This document shows, in pieces, positions 31,701 to 39,172 of a stretch of 64,000 nucleotides of DNA (positions within the stretch are counted from its first letter, which is position 1; the number at the start of each line of letters is the position of its first letter). A model generated the notes under the pieces. It worked only from the letters and a program-made list of their open reading frames with translations. It was not told the DNA's origin and made no database searches. This DNA comes from a virus. Position numbers and translations under genes: made by a program. Location: positions 35,684 through 99,683 of the IMG/VR virus record IMGVR_UViG_3300037042_003896, one strand, 5' to 3'.

Positions 31701-34700
31701 TGGAAGAATTAAGATTATCAAATGTTTGTTGAAATCCTGTATCTATTGTATCATATGAATAAATTTGTCCCCATTGGTTAACAAAAAGATTTTTTAATGC
31801 TGCATAATATGAAACAACATTAATTTTCATTTCTTTTTCAGGAGTAGTACAATTTCCAATTTCTGATATTGTAAATCTTGACTTATCAGTTAAGAGACTA
31901 GTTCCTGTAGAAATCATCTCAGGACTTTGATCAGGAAAAGGAAGAGCAGTATTAGTAATATCTGTTCTTAAATATACTGATGTTTCTCTGTGCCAGTTAT
32001 TTATATTAAAATTATCTCCTGTAGAAATAACTCCAGGAATAAGATATTGTTTTAAATCAATATTACGTTGTTTTACTCCTTGATTATTAGGAATACCAAG
32101 ATTATAATTATAATCTGCTATAGAATTAAACGAATAAGCATAATTCTTTCTTGTTATACCATTTATATAAATAGAAAGATATGCTTGATATGCGGTAAAC
32201 ATAGCAATCGAATTAAAATCCGTAGTCATTGCTGCAAGATCAGATGAACTTTTAAGTGCATCTTGTTGCGCTTCCTTTGTAAGCAGTCTATATTTTGCGT
32301 TATTTTTAACTTTAATAAAGTGTGCTTTTCCTGCACCAAACATTACATTCTCAAGTTTGAGTATAGTCCCTAAGAATGGTTGTCCAAAGGATGTTTCAGG
32401 AGAATTAAAAATTTGTCTATATGCAAGATCAGGAACATCCTTAATAGGAAGTAATTCTTGAGCACCATCACAAGTTCCACCAATTACAGTACGTATATAA
32501 TCAATATTAGGATCACCAGGACCTTGAATATAGGATACACCTCCTGTATCAGGAACAACTTGAATAACTGTTACCTGACCACCAAATGGGGATCCATTTA
32601 TCCATAATTCTGTCCATCCTAAGAATCTATCATAATACCCAATTCTATATCCTCTACAGAGTTGGCAATTTTGTTGTGCTTCCCAAATTTCATATGTGGA
32701 TACACCACTTCTTCCTGTGCCACCCAATATTGTAGGTTTGCTTGTTGAACAAATTGTATCTTTAATTCCTATACTATCATATGTTATTTCAGTAATAGTA
32801 TCAGTATTACAATCTGTATATTGAACAGTGCTAATTAAAGTTATAGGATCTAATGTATATATTTCTACATCATAGTTTTTACAAATTTGTGCATATGCAT
32901 TATTTGTACCAGATAAGAATGGGTCTTGATTAAGATCATTATAGGGATAGTTAGGAAAATAAACATCTCTTTTTTCTCTTGTATATTTTCCTACATTCCT
33001 AAGAATGCCTTTAGCAACAATAGATTTATTTGTTCCCCTATCTCCTCTTACTATTTTAAATCCAATAATATCTGATTTTTGATCAACTGTAAGATTGGAT
33101 GAATTAATTAAACTAAGTATTTGTTGATTATTAATTTTAACACCTATAGGAAATACAGCATCATTTCCCATAACCATTGAATCAGTAGTTATAAATAACT
33201 TTGATTCAATTATAGGTGAAACTAATACATCAGGAAATTTATGATGTCTAATCTTTTGTCCAGCAAGATCTCCCCATACGTCTATGTTACAAGGATATTC
33301 TTCTGTTGATTCCCAATATGCAAATTCACCATATTGATAGGGTCCTTTATATGAAGGATTAGTAGAATATGTTGAATAGGTTGCATCAACTGATGCAGTG
33401 TTATATATCTTCCAATAAGGGGCACTTGTACCATCTCCTATGAAATCAGGATTTGTATTAGGTACATTAGGAAAAGATGTTTCTAATAAACTTATTACTC
33501 TTCCAGGAATATGAAAACCATCTGTTTGTTTTCCATTTCTAAGAAGGAATACAATTTCAAATGCATATACTTCATCCCTAAGATAACTTCTTAGATTTGT
33601 AGCATTAAGTTCATCTGAATAATTTTCTGTAGCAGGAATTTTCCAGGTTTCCCATTGTAATGTAATTTGACTAGCAATTTGTTGATAGTTAATTCTATCT
33701 ATAGATGTTAAATTATCCCAGACTAATATATCCTGAACAGCTGTAACATCTTGTGCTATATCATAATAAGGAGTTTTTTCAAATATATCATTAATAGATA
33801 AACGAATATTCTCTTGATTTTGTCCTGTATATGTAATCTGCCTATCAGTTTGATTAATAAAATATGTTCCTATTAATTCTACAGATGTAATGGCATTAAT
33901 TGTTTTAATAACAGCAATGTTAAAATACTGAAATTGTCCAGTAAGATCAAGATTTGATACATTAAAAATAATAGACTTTCCAACAGGATAATTAAAATTA
34001 ACAGATGTAATATGAATGTCTGCTATTGGTGTGGGATTGGTAATTGAATAATATGATGTATAAGGATTTCCTGCAGCATCTGAATATTGAACAGCAAATT
34101 GATATGTTCCTGCAAGAAGATTTCCACCATTAGTAATATCTGTTATATTAAGTTGAGGAATACTAAAATTAGGTTGTAATTTAAGTTGATTACAATCTAC
34201 ATCATCTGTATATATAGGACTACAAAGAGGTGATCCTGATCTTAATATCTTTGGAATATCATTTATATCTAAATACCTTCTAGGATTAAATCCATCTGTC
34301 CAATAAATTTCTGTAGTACAATTACTTATCTTATGTACACATTTATGTATAGGGTGATGTACATTGAAATTTAAACAAGGAGAATTTACCAAAACTTGAT
34401 ATTGGCAATCATTATTGTACATATATCCTATCTGACTATCTCCTGTATTAGGAGAAGTAATGAAAAATATATGTTTACTTTCCTCATTAATGAAATAAGT
34501 GCCAATTAATACATATCCTTCAGGAAATGAAACACAAAGTTCATTCCCTGATTCATTCTGATAATTTACAGAATTTGCATCAAAGTTTTCAACAGCAGCA
34601 TTCAATGCATAACTTAGTTTACCTTTAGGGATTTGATTTAAACTTTGATCTAAATTTAAACCAGTTGTAGCATTATTATACTCTTGTCTAATATTTCCTT

Positions 34701-34716
34701 GTTCCTGATCAGCCAT
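28774..34716 (-). CDS. giant tail stabilization/barrel protein with C-terminal modules joined by Thr-rich linkers
   Basis: 1,980 residues. The N-terminal about 1,430 residues match what I know of the crAss-like stabilization (P22 gp10-like) protein: NATTGLNLDQSLNQIPKGKL at the start, EIYWTDGFNPRRYLDINDIP, LAGTYQFAVQYSDAAGNPYTSYY, then a long beta-rich body. The last about 540 residues are a string of beta modules separated by Thr/Ser tracts at about residues 1441-1455, 1533-1577, 1688-1705 and 1853-1890. These linkers look like fibre hinges and may be glycosylated (inference). The final module (CALPSEPVTTIVYSS ... HQLYTDAGLTTPYIGTDGY) resembles modules common in Bacteroidetes surface proteins. 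The gene starts 5 bases after the gp4-like connector gene. It should form the tail barrel, with a receptor-facing extension. Confidence 0.8.
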   Translation of the reverse strand: MADQEQGNIRQEYNNATTGLNLDQSLNQIPKGKLSYALNAAVENFDANSVNYQNESGNELCVSFPEGYVLIGTYFINEESKHIFFITSPNTGDSQIGYMYNNDCQYQVLVNSPCLNFNVHHPIHKCVHKISNCTTEIYWTDGFNPRRYLDINDIPKILRSGSPLCSPIYTDDVDCNQLKLQPNFSIPQLNITDITNGGNLLAGTYQFAVQYSDAAGNPYTSYYSITNPTPIADIHITSVNFNYPVGKSIIFNVSNLDLTGQFQYFNIAVIKTINAITSVELIGTYFINQTDRQITYTGQNQENIRLSINDIFEKTPYYDIAQDVTAVQDILVWDNLTSIDRINYQQIASQITLQWETWKIPATENYSDELNATNLRSYLRDEVYAFEIVFLLRNGKQTDGFHIPGRVISLLETSFPNVPNTNPDFIGDGTSAPYWKIYNTASVDATYSTYSTNPSYKGPYQYGEFAYWESTEEYPCNIDVWGDLAGQKIRHHKFPDVLVSPIIESKLFITTDSMVMGNDAVFPIGVKINNQQILSLINSSNLTVDQKSDIIGFKIVRGDRGTNKSIVAKGILRNVGKYTREKRDVYFPNYPYNDLNQDPFLSGTNNAYAQICKNYDVEIYTLDPITLISTVQYTDCNTDTITEITYDSIGIKDTICSTSKPTILGGTGRSGVSTYEIWEAQQNCQLCRGYRIGYYDRFLGWTELWINGSPFGGQVTVIQVVPDTGGVSYIQGPGDPNIDYIRTVIGGTCDGAQELLPIKDVPDLAYRQIFNSPETSFGQPFLGTILKLENVMFGAGKAHFIKVKNNAKYRLLTKEAQQDALKSSSDLAAMTTDFNSIAMFTAYQAYLSIYINGITRKNYAYSFNSIADYNYNLGIPNNQGVKQRNIDLKQYLIPGVISTGDNFNINNWHRETSVYLRTDITNTALPFPDQSPEMISTGTSLLTDKSRFTISEIGNCTTPEKEMKINVVSYYAALKNLFVNQWGQIYSYDTIDTGFQQTFDNLNSSTIFGGDTFISRFAFKTKLPFFIDNRVNALDDSDIFYDEIGNVAYPKYWHSARSILANFTFPVYDNGNIETPAGMTNIISYKAHNFDCPNSQGGPTDTNAAGRTYYDGYFYLFAYGIPNFYCESAYNTDLRQAFNNREGDFFPHVSTTIPDDWFQETFVPIIQDNTYYYNITFSKQNKENTFTHLPPDWEDKLCYTHYPFRAIYSDTQNTDADNRVNAWLTYRAISYYDFPQNFGKLTSLDGIQNRAILARFENKSLLYNTLLTIDTSNPQAAYMGNPTLFRGSPPVDFAETDLGYVGSQNKMLLKIPQGQITIDAKRGQVFLVSGQQANDLSAFGSGMNRFFTDHLAFEILRFFPTVNTDNNFTGVGLHGLYDSKFDRVIITKLDYVPIDPNVKYDPITEEFYIETIYPILSYSCELAGNVIELDPCFIAGEVVINGTTTTSTTSTTTTRLPETEIDYIVRTVVSLKDRDYFCNKSWTLSFNMNTKSWISFHSYIPNWYIAENNFFYSGLNSCCEDFDFIAGTIIPNPPTTTTTTTTGVPPTTTTTTTSTSTTSTTTTSTTSTTTTSTTTMYVCQRPLGLTEYQFIIGYNTISPVTTFVSTANAEDACVAAAFIINEPVDNVIPASIYIDTTSISINSQVYLVNGTTDCTCVPDGWYFTPEMAYDGQVLEVSSCYIVNIVDCIPTTTTTTTSTTTTTTTTIPLPIPCGVPTTFSGGISYPFNRTITLDATTGITLFDYDAYSVPDRFIVSWNAGVEIDTGYVGTVNFDFGGVNRSAFNFALLGRIDPITSNVYPDLITYPDDGYPRITSPGIGTVSFNKTLAAPADAYVDVYAPMNGTAWTFKLNCPGITTTTTTTTTSTTSTTTSTTSTTTSTTSSTTTTTTTTAIPVYDYLISTLTYLNSATVCALPSEPVTTIVYSSYAPSGLITHQLYTDAGLTTPYIGTDGYHWFSENPSGGQVYWVRTASGVVTTGGFC
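29047..29156 (-). repeat. Thr/Ser-linker microsatellite in the stabilization gene (fourth linker)
   Basis: About 110 bases of irregular GTA/GTT/GTG triplets on the plus strand, read on the minus strand as ACA/ACT/ACC/AGT and giving about 37 Thr/Ser residues. It joins two beta modules at residues about 1853-1890. Similar tracts occur at four other places in the window, so the DNA itself offers homology for module exchange. Confidence 0.85.
29601..29651 (-). repeat. Thr-linker microsatellite in the stabilization gene (third linker)
   Basis: About 51 bases of GTA/GTT/GTG triplets encoding an uninterrupted Thr/Ser run at residues about 1688-1705. It follows a Cys-containing module ending VDCIP and precedes PLPIPCG. 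Confidence 0.8.
29987..30117 (-). repeat. Thr/Ser-linker microsatellite in the stabilization gene (second linker)
   Basis: About 130 bases of GTA/GTT/GTG triplets encoding two Thr-rich runs split by GVPP, residues about 1533-1577. It is the longest linker in the protein. Confidence 0.85.
30353..30393 (-). repeat. Thr/Ser-linker microsatellite in the stabilization gene (first linker)
   Basis: About 40 bases encoding TTTTSTTSTTTT at residues about 1441-1455. It marks the point where the conserved stabilization body ends and the variable modules begin. Confidence 0.75.
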
Positions 34717-34721
34717 TTGTA

Positions 34722-35690
34722 TTAATTGTTTCTGCGTCTGCCGTACCTATTAGTACGATTTGGCAATTCATACATATTAAATCTATTCAAGTCTTGTTTA
34801 ATCCTTCGCTGTTTAGCCCAAGGATCTTGTTTCTTGATTTCAAGATCTGCCATAATAAAGGCTTCTTCTGAAAGTTGTTTGTAATAGATTAATTTTTGTT
34901 GTAATTGATTGAATGTTTCATCAGTAATTTGATTGGAAAGAGTCTCGAACACTTTATATTTAATAAAGGCTTCAACATATTCCCTAATACGAAAGTTATC
35001 AGGAATTAATTGATTCCCTATCTTATCATATTCTATGGCGTAAAATATTAAATGTACTACTCCTATTCTGAAATTAGTAACAAATTTATTATCTCTAATA
35101 TCAAATGAATCATAAGTTGATGCTCCTACAGTAAATGTGTTAACTGGAGGAAGTTGTCCATAAGTGTTCCATGCATCTGTATAAGATACATCACAATTAT
35201 GTCTTGCAGAAATATTTCCTGGCTTGAGAAGATATTCCTTTTTATATGATACTGCTACTGAGTTGTTTGTTTTATATACAGCCTGTACAAGATTAGGCAT
35301 ACACTCATCACATCCGTCCACACAATGTGGATTATTACAAGGTTGTCCATCTACCACCATAGGAGCAATCTGTATTGTAGTGGAGGAGGCTGCTTGTGAA
35401 TAGAATGAATTAGCAGACTGATGGGGATATCCATTTACCTCTGTACAAAGCCAAGCTTCCCTTACAGCATAAAAATTATCTGGAAGTCTTGCCTGAAAAT
35501 CCTCAATGTAAAGAACTTCTTCAGTGATTACATAAGTTGCCCTTCCTAACTTCTTTAGACATTTGTCTAAATATGTAGGAAACATTAAATCGTCTACAGC
35601 TCCTGTATCGAAATAACTTTTCAACTCCTCTTTTACAGTGGAGTAAACTACTTCAGGAGTAGTGAAATTATATTTATAATAGTATGACAT
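34722..35690 (-). CDS. tail tubular / head-tail connector protein (P22 gp4-like)
   Basis: 322 residues. The N terminus (TPEVVYSTVKEELKSYFDTGAVDD, then YLDKCLKKLGRA) and the Cys-bearing loop (CNNPHCVDGCDECMP) followed by ISARHNCDVSYTDAW fit the crAss-like P22 gp4-type connector. The C-terminal half is helical (YVEAFIKYKVFETLSNQ, KLIYYKQLSEEAF) with a basic, Arg-rich tail (NRTNRYGRRRNN). It sits between the IHF-like gene (5-base gap) and the stabilization gene (5-base gap), the usual crAss order. It should sit below the portal and join the capsid vertex to the tail barrel. Confidence 0.75.
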   Translation of the reverse strand: MSYYYKYNFTTPEVVYSTVKEELKSYFDTGAVDDLMFPTYLDKCLKKLGRATYVITEEVLYIEDFQARLPDNFYAVREAWLCTEVNGYPHQSANSFYSQAASSTTIQIAPMVVDGQPCNNPHCVDGCDECMPNLVQAVYKTNNSVAVSYKKEYLLKPGNISARHNCDVSYTDAWNTYGQLPPVNTFTVGASTYDSFDIRDNKFVTNFRIGVVHLIFYAIEYDKIGNQLIPDNFRIREYVEAFIKYKVFETLSNQITDETFNQLQQKLIYYKQLSEEAFIMADLEIKKQDPWAKQRRIKQDLNRFNMYELPNRTNRYGRRRNN

Positions 35691-35695
35691 CTATT

Positions 35696-36175
35696 TTATT
35701 TTTTCCATTCTGAATATAACTGCTGATATCTGTCATTGGTTTTTATGTAATGTGATAATAGTCTGGAAGTTGTTCTGGAAGGTTTAAAGTACCAAAGATC
35801 TGAATTCTTGATTCTTGCTGTCTTTTTAAACCACATCCACCCAAAGAAGTATCCTTCTGTATGAAAGTTAAAGTTGTATATAACTTTTCCCTTTTCTTTG
35901 GTTTTCTGCCAATCTATAGGAAGATTAATAAACTCTTTACCATTTACTCCCTTTATTCTCCTTCGTTTTTTCTTATTGATTGAAAATTCACCAAATCCAA
36001 AAGGAAACTTTATTTTTTCTCCTGTTTCTAATATATATTCTTTAAAGGATTCGTTAAAAGAATATATTATGTTTTTCCAATCATCAAATGATAAATGTAT
36101 ACTAGGATGTTTATCGCAAAAACTATTGTAATTTTCTTTACTTGAACTTCTCCAATCAACATGAACTCTACTCAT
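35696..36175 (-). CDS. IHF/HU-fold virion protein of the neck module
   Basis: 159 residues. The segment FDDWKNIIYSFNESFKEYILETGEKIKFPFGFGEFSINKKKRR has the helix-helix-beta arrangement and the LP-GFGEF-type turn of HU/IHF-like DNA-binding proteins. This corresponds to the IHF-subunit-like proteins known in crAss-like neck modules. The C-terminal half is aromatic and basic (YFFGWMWFKKTARIKN). It lies between a neck protein (10-base gap) and the gp4-like connector. In solved crAss virions such proteins act structurally around the portal/tail junction; DNA binding is possible but not shown. A second HU-like protein is encoded at 54811-55161. Confidence 0.65.
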   Translation of the reverse strand: MSRVHVDWRSSSKENYNSFCDKHPSIHLSFDDWKNIIYSFNESFKEYILETGEKIKFPFGFGEFSINKKKRRRIKGVNGKEFINLPIDWQKTKEKGKVIYNFNFHTEGYFFGWMWFKKTARIKNSDLWYFKPSRTTSRLLSHYIKTNDRYQQLYSEWKK

Positions 36176-36185
36176 AAACTATATT

Positions 36186-36914
36186 TTACTTTAGGGCGGG
36201 AGCATTTGGTGCTTGACCATCTACACCATCTTGTGTAATGTCTGTTTTAAGTTGGAAGTAGGTAGCTAATAATTTTTGAGAAGTTAATTCTAATGCTTGC
36301 TTTTCAAGATAACCAGGAATAGAAAATTCTTTATCTAAAGGATTCTTACAAATCTCATCTAACGTAGCCTGTGGTGTACCACACCCACAATCAGGATACA
36401 TTATTTCATTTGGGATATCTTCTTCAAATAAAGCTACAAATCTTATTGTTGCTACTAACGGATTACTTACATATAGATATCCATTGGCTATCCAATAATA
36501 TTCTTCCTTTTTAATAATAGGAAGTTTTAAAAGATTAATGTATCGGTTAACGGTAATTTCTTTTAATTTCTTACCTTGACCGCTCATTGCATTAATAGAA
36601 TACACTCCTTGTATTACATACTGATAGTTTCCTTCAGATACACGAGGAAGTTTAACTTTAGTTCTTGCTACACTACATTCATCTACATAATTACAGCATT
36701 CAGAAATAGGAACTTCCATCATTTCTAAACAAGGAATAGTTGTAAAAACAGTATCTGTAGCCCAGAGTTTTCTGAGATTGGTTTCTCTCTTAATTAATAA
36801 TAAAGAGTTGTTTCTAATCTCGGATGCAATTGCACGATCTGTTATCAAATTATCAGTTGATAACAGTTTGTGCATTGATCTTATTGATGAAACCAAATAT
36901 CTTAATGTGCTCAT
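36186..36914 (-). CDS. neck/ring-type virion protein (MSTLR family)
   Basis: 242 residues. The N terminus MSTLRYLVSSIRSMHKLLSTDNLITDRAI is a pattern I recall from a conserved crAss-like and Bacteroidetes phage neck protein. Features include a Cys cluster (CLEMMEVPISECCNYVDEC), LPRVSEGNYQYVIQGVYSINAM, and an internal CGCGTP followed by a helical C terminus (LEKQALELTSQKLLATYFQLK). It lies directly upstream of the IHF-like and gp4-like genes. The gene directly upstream is a homing endonuclease whose first nine residues imitate this protein's start. No enzyme motif is visible; a structural neck role is inferred from position and pattern. Confidence 0.6.
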   Translation of the reverse strand: MSTLRYLVSSIRSMHKLLSTDNLITDRAIASEIRNNSLLLIKRETNLRKLWATDTVFTTIPCLEMMEVPISECCNYVDECSVARTKVKLPRVSEGNYQYVIQGVYSINAMSGQGKKLKEITVNRYINLLKLPIIKKEEYYWIANGYLYVSNPLVATIRFVALFEEDIPNEIMYPDCGCGTPQATLDEICKNPLDKEFSIPGYLEKQALELTSQKLLATYFQLKTDITQDGVDGQAPNAPALK

Positions 36915-36917
36915 TTT

Positions 36918-37739
36918 TTATAAATTTATAAGTTCCTTAGTCCAAACATAATCTTTACATATATTATTCTTTCTATTTATTGCTTGCTGAATACCAGTAA
37001 TTGATATTCCTGTATTTCTATGAGCATCACTATATGAAGAATATTTACAGATCAATACGTTATTTAAATTATATTGATATACGGGAATACAAATTTTATG
37101 TAATCTATTTTTCAAACCTTGACTATAATTAATTTTTTCTATTTTATTTCCTAAGAAAGTATAATGCCAAACATATCCTTTAAAAGTTTTTGCACTAAAT
37201 GTAGGTATTCTTTTATTTGGTAAATTAAAAAATCTTCCAACATCTGCTAAACTATCCCATTCTTGAATAAAACTACCTTCTAAATCATATTGATATATTT
37301 TCTTAGATTTAAGATTATTTTTTCCAAATTTCCCTTTAAATATGTTGTTTGCTCCTATTTTTATTTTACTTTCATTAGACATTGAATAACCTACAGTACC
37401 TTCTCCTCCTTCAGTCAAATTAGTTAGTGTTCCAGTTTTTAAATCTATTCTACCATATAAAGATATAAACTCTTTTTCCTTTTCTTTAATAAAACTGTAA
37501 TCATTAGATTCAAAAAGTATATCAATGTTATATTTTGTTTTACTTATTATTTTTCTCCAGATATTATTTCTTCTACTTTTATTATAGGCTCTTGAAAATT
37601 CTACAGAAGTATTAATAAATTTTTTAGGTTTGCTACCTATACCAATATAGAAAGGTTCTAATTTATCAATTCTTATATGTCTATAAATGTAATATTTATT
37701 TTCTGTAACATCTGAAACTAATTTTCTTAAAGTTGACAT
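36918..37739 (-). CDS. GIY-YIG homing endonuclease with NUMOD repeats
   Basis: 273 residues. Residues 16-115 are a GIY-YIG nuclease: YYIYRHIR ... EPFYIGIG, the Arg-bearing helix RRNNIWRKII, and the Glu region KEKEFISLYGRID followed by LTEGGEG. Then comes a NUMOD3-like segment (MSNESKIKIGANNIFKGKFGKNN) and two NUMOD1-like DNA-binding repeats (YQYDLEGSFIQEWDSLADVGRFF and YQYNLNNVLICKYSSYSDAHRNTGI). The protein begins MSTLRKLVSDV, almost the start of the neck gene that follows 3 bases after its stop (MSTLRYLVSSI). Its codons in that stretch are diverged from those of the neighbour. It would cut an allele lacking the insertion and spread by homing. Its start overlaps the stop of the phosphoesterase gene. 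Confidence 0.9.
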   Translation of the reverse strand: MSTLRKLVSDVTENKYYIYRHIRIDKLEPFYIGIGSKPKKFINTSVEFSRAYNKSRRNNIWRKIISKTKYNIDILFESNDYSFIKEKEKEFISLYGRIDLKTGTLTNLTEGGEGTVGYSMSNESKIKIGANNIFKGKFGKNNLKSKKIYQYDLEGSFIQEWDSLADVGRFFNLPNKRIPTFSAKTFKGYVWHYTFLGNKIEKINYSQGLKNRLHKICIPVYQYNLNNVLICKYSSYSDAHRNTGISITGIQQAINRKNNICKDYVWTKELINL

Positions 37740-38989
37740 TATAAATATTGTTTGAATATATTTGTTATTCCATATGTTTTATCTATTAAGAATCCTGTAA
37801 CTCCAGATTTTCTTCCTGTAAAACCATTCTTATCTTCCCATTTACTTGATACTGTTGAAAATGCAGAGATTCTATAGAATTCAATACCATTATAATCGTG
37901 ACTCATTTCTGTATGTTTATCTCCTGTAAAGATATAGAAGTTCTTATGAAAAGACCAAGCTTCTCTATATTCTATAGGAAACATTGCAGCAAGTCTTTCA
38001 GGTTTAATTTTATCACCATGATTAAACATCATAGCTGATTCACCATAACTTACATACTTTCTATATTCAGGACTAATATCAAAGACTAATCTTTCTTCAT
38101 TTCTAAAATAAACCTTTAGCCAACTAATCATATGCCATCCTGCATATTCATCGTGATTTCCAGGCATAAATACAATTTCTATATTTGTTCCAAGAGTTAA
38201 CATCATTTGTATAACTTCCACCTCATGATTGCATATTTTTTCAAAAGCTTCATGAAATTTAAGAATATTTTCTTGTGGTGTACCTCCTGTAGTTAATCCT
38301 GTATGTTCGCTGTTAAATGCATCAGAACCAAGGATATATAGAATTTTTTCAAGATTGTTTGAGAGTTTTGCTTGTTTTATAATTACTTCTGTCTTATCAA
38401 AAATATTTTTAAAACGTTTATCTATGTCATTATCTGAACCTACACCATCTTGTCTATTATAATGAGCGTCCTGTTTATTAATAAGAAGACAACCAAAAGG
38501 TTTATCAAGTTCGTAAAGTGGAGCAGATATATCTATTGACTTTGGTGTATATGTACTTAAAAAGTCTACAAACGCATCTTGAAGGACTTGTTCAGTAGAC
38601 TTTTTTCCTAACCAAGCTTTCACTTGCCAATGTGGAGTACTTGCATTTCCCCAATAATTTTGAACGTATTTAATTATATCCCATTTAGTTACGTCTATAT
38701 TGCACTTTATTATTAGTTCTTCTAGTGTTTTGATTTCTTCTTTAGAGTCAAAGGTTAGTTCTCCTGTACCTTTTGTTAAATCTTCTGCAAAGTTTATTGA
38801 TAGATCATCAATTTGGATATCTGTAATGTATGTTGATATATTATCATCATACGTTTGTCCTCTAAGTTTTTGCAGTAGTTCAGAAATTGTAGCTTCTGTA
38901 ACAGATAATTTATCTGCATAAAACTTTTTGCTTCTCTTCCAATGAAGCATTTCTTCCAATTGACTTAATAAATCTTGATTTTCAGACAT
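37739..38989 (-). CDS. calcineurin-like metallophosphoesterase with N-terminal helix-turn-helix
   Basis: 416 residues. The metal-binding motifs appear in order: DAH (174-176), GSD (220-222), PGNHDE (275-280), FNHGDK (322-327) and GDKH (355-358, in place of the usual GHTH). This is the double-metal phosphoesterase fold. Residues about 18-45 (RSKKFYADKLSVTEATISELLQKLRG) look like a helix-turn-helix. Related phosphoesterases occur in other crAss-like phages, but the substrate (nucleic acid end or nucleotide) cannot be read from the sequence. It is the first gene after a 180-base gap with a promoter-like site and a terminator, so it starts its own transcription unit in front of the neck genes. 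Confidence 0.85.
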   Translation of the reverse strand: MSENQDLLSQLEEMLHWKRSKKFYADKLSVTEATISELLQKLRGQTYDDNISTYITDIQIDDLSINFAEDLTKGTGELTFDSKEEIKTLEELIIKCNIDVTKWDIIKYVQNYWGNASTPHWQVKAWLGKKSTEQVLQDAFVDFLSTYTPKSIDISAPLYELDKPFGCLLINKQDAHYNRQDGVGSDNDIDKRFKNIFDKTEVIIKQAKLSNNLEKILYILGSDAFNSEHTGLTTGGTPQENILKFHEAFEKICNHEVEVIQMMLTLGTNIEIVFMPGNHDEYAGWHMISWLKVYFRNEERLVFDISPEYRKYVSYGESAMMFNHGDKIKPERLAAMFPIEYREAWSFHKNFYIFTGDKHTEMSHDYNGIEFYRISAFSTVSSKWEDKNGFTGRKSGVTGFLIDKTYGITNIFKQYL

Positions 38990-39017
38990 ACGGTATCAAA
39001 GTTAGTTAAAATTTACG

Positions 39018-39048
39018 TAAAGGTAAAAACAATTTTTATATTTTCAAA
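39018..39048 (-). promoter_or_regulatory. putative Bacteroidetes-type promoter before the phosphoesterase gene
   Basis: On the minus strand TTTG (39045-39048) is followed after exactly 19 bases by TACCTTTA (39018-39025), one mismatch from TAnnTTTG. The predicted start leaves a leader of about 20-25 bases before the ATG at 38989. A second box, TAACTTTG at 38997-39004, is a perfect -7 match but lacks a spaced -33 element and would give an almost leaderless message. Confidence 0.5.
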
Positions 39049-39101
39049 ATTAATTTAATTAATATCGTTATTATTTATAATCAGTTTGGTTATAAACAAA
39101 A

Positions 39102-39152
39102 CTCCCCAGACTTTCGTCTAGGGAGAAATCCTGTAAAACCAACAAAACAGGA
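39102..39152 (-). terminator. double hairpin ending the fibre gene block
   Basis: Two stem-loops lie after the stop of the fibre-like gene at 39173. On the minus strand the first is TCCTGT/ACAGGA (39129-39134 with 39147-39152). The second is a stronger CTCCC-AGAC stem with a GAAA loop (39102-39111 with 39116-39125, one mismatch), followed by TTTTGTTT. The T tract on the plus side (CCTTTTTG) means it might also act bidirectionally. Confidence 0.65.
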
Positions 39153-39172
39153 CCTTTTTGTATGTTTATAAT

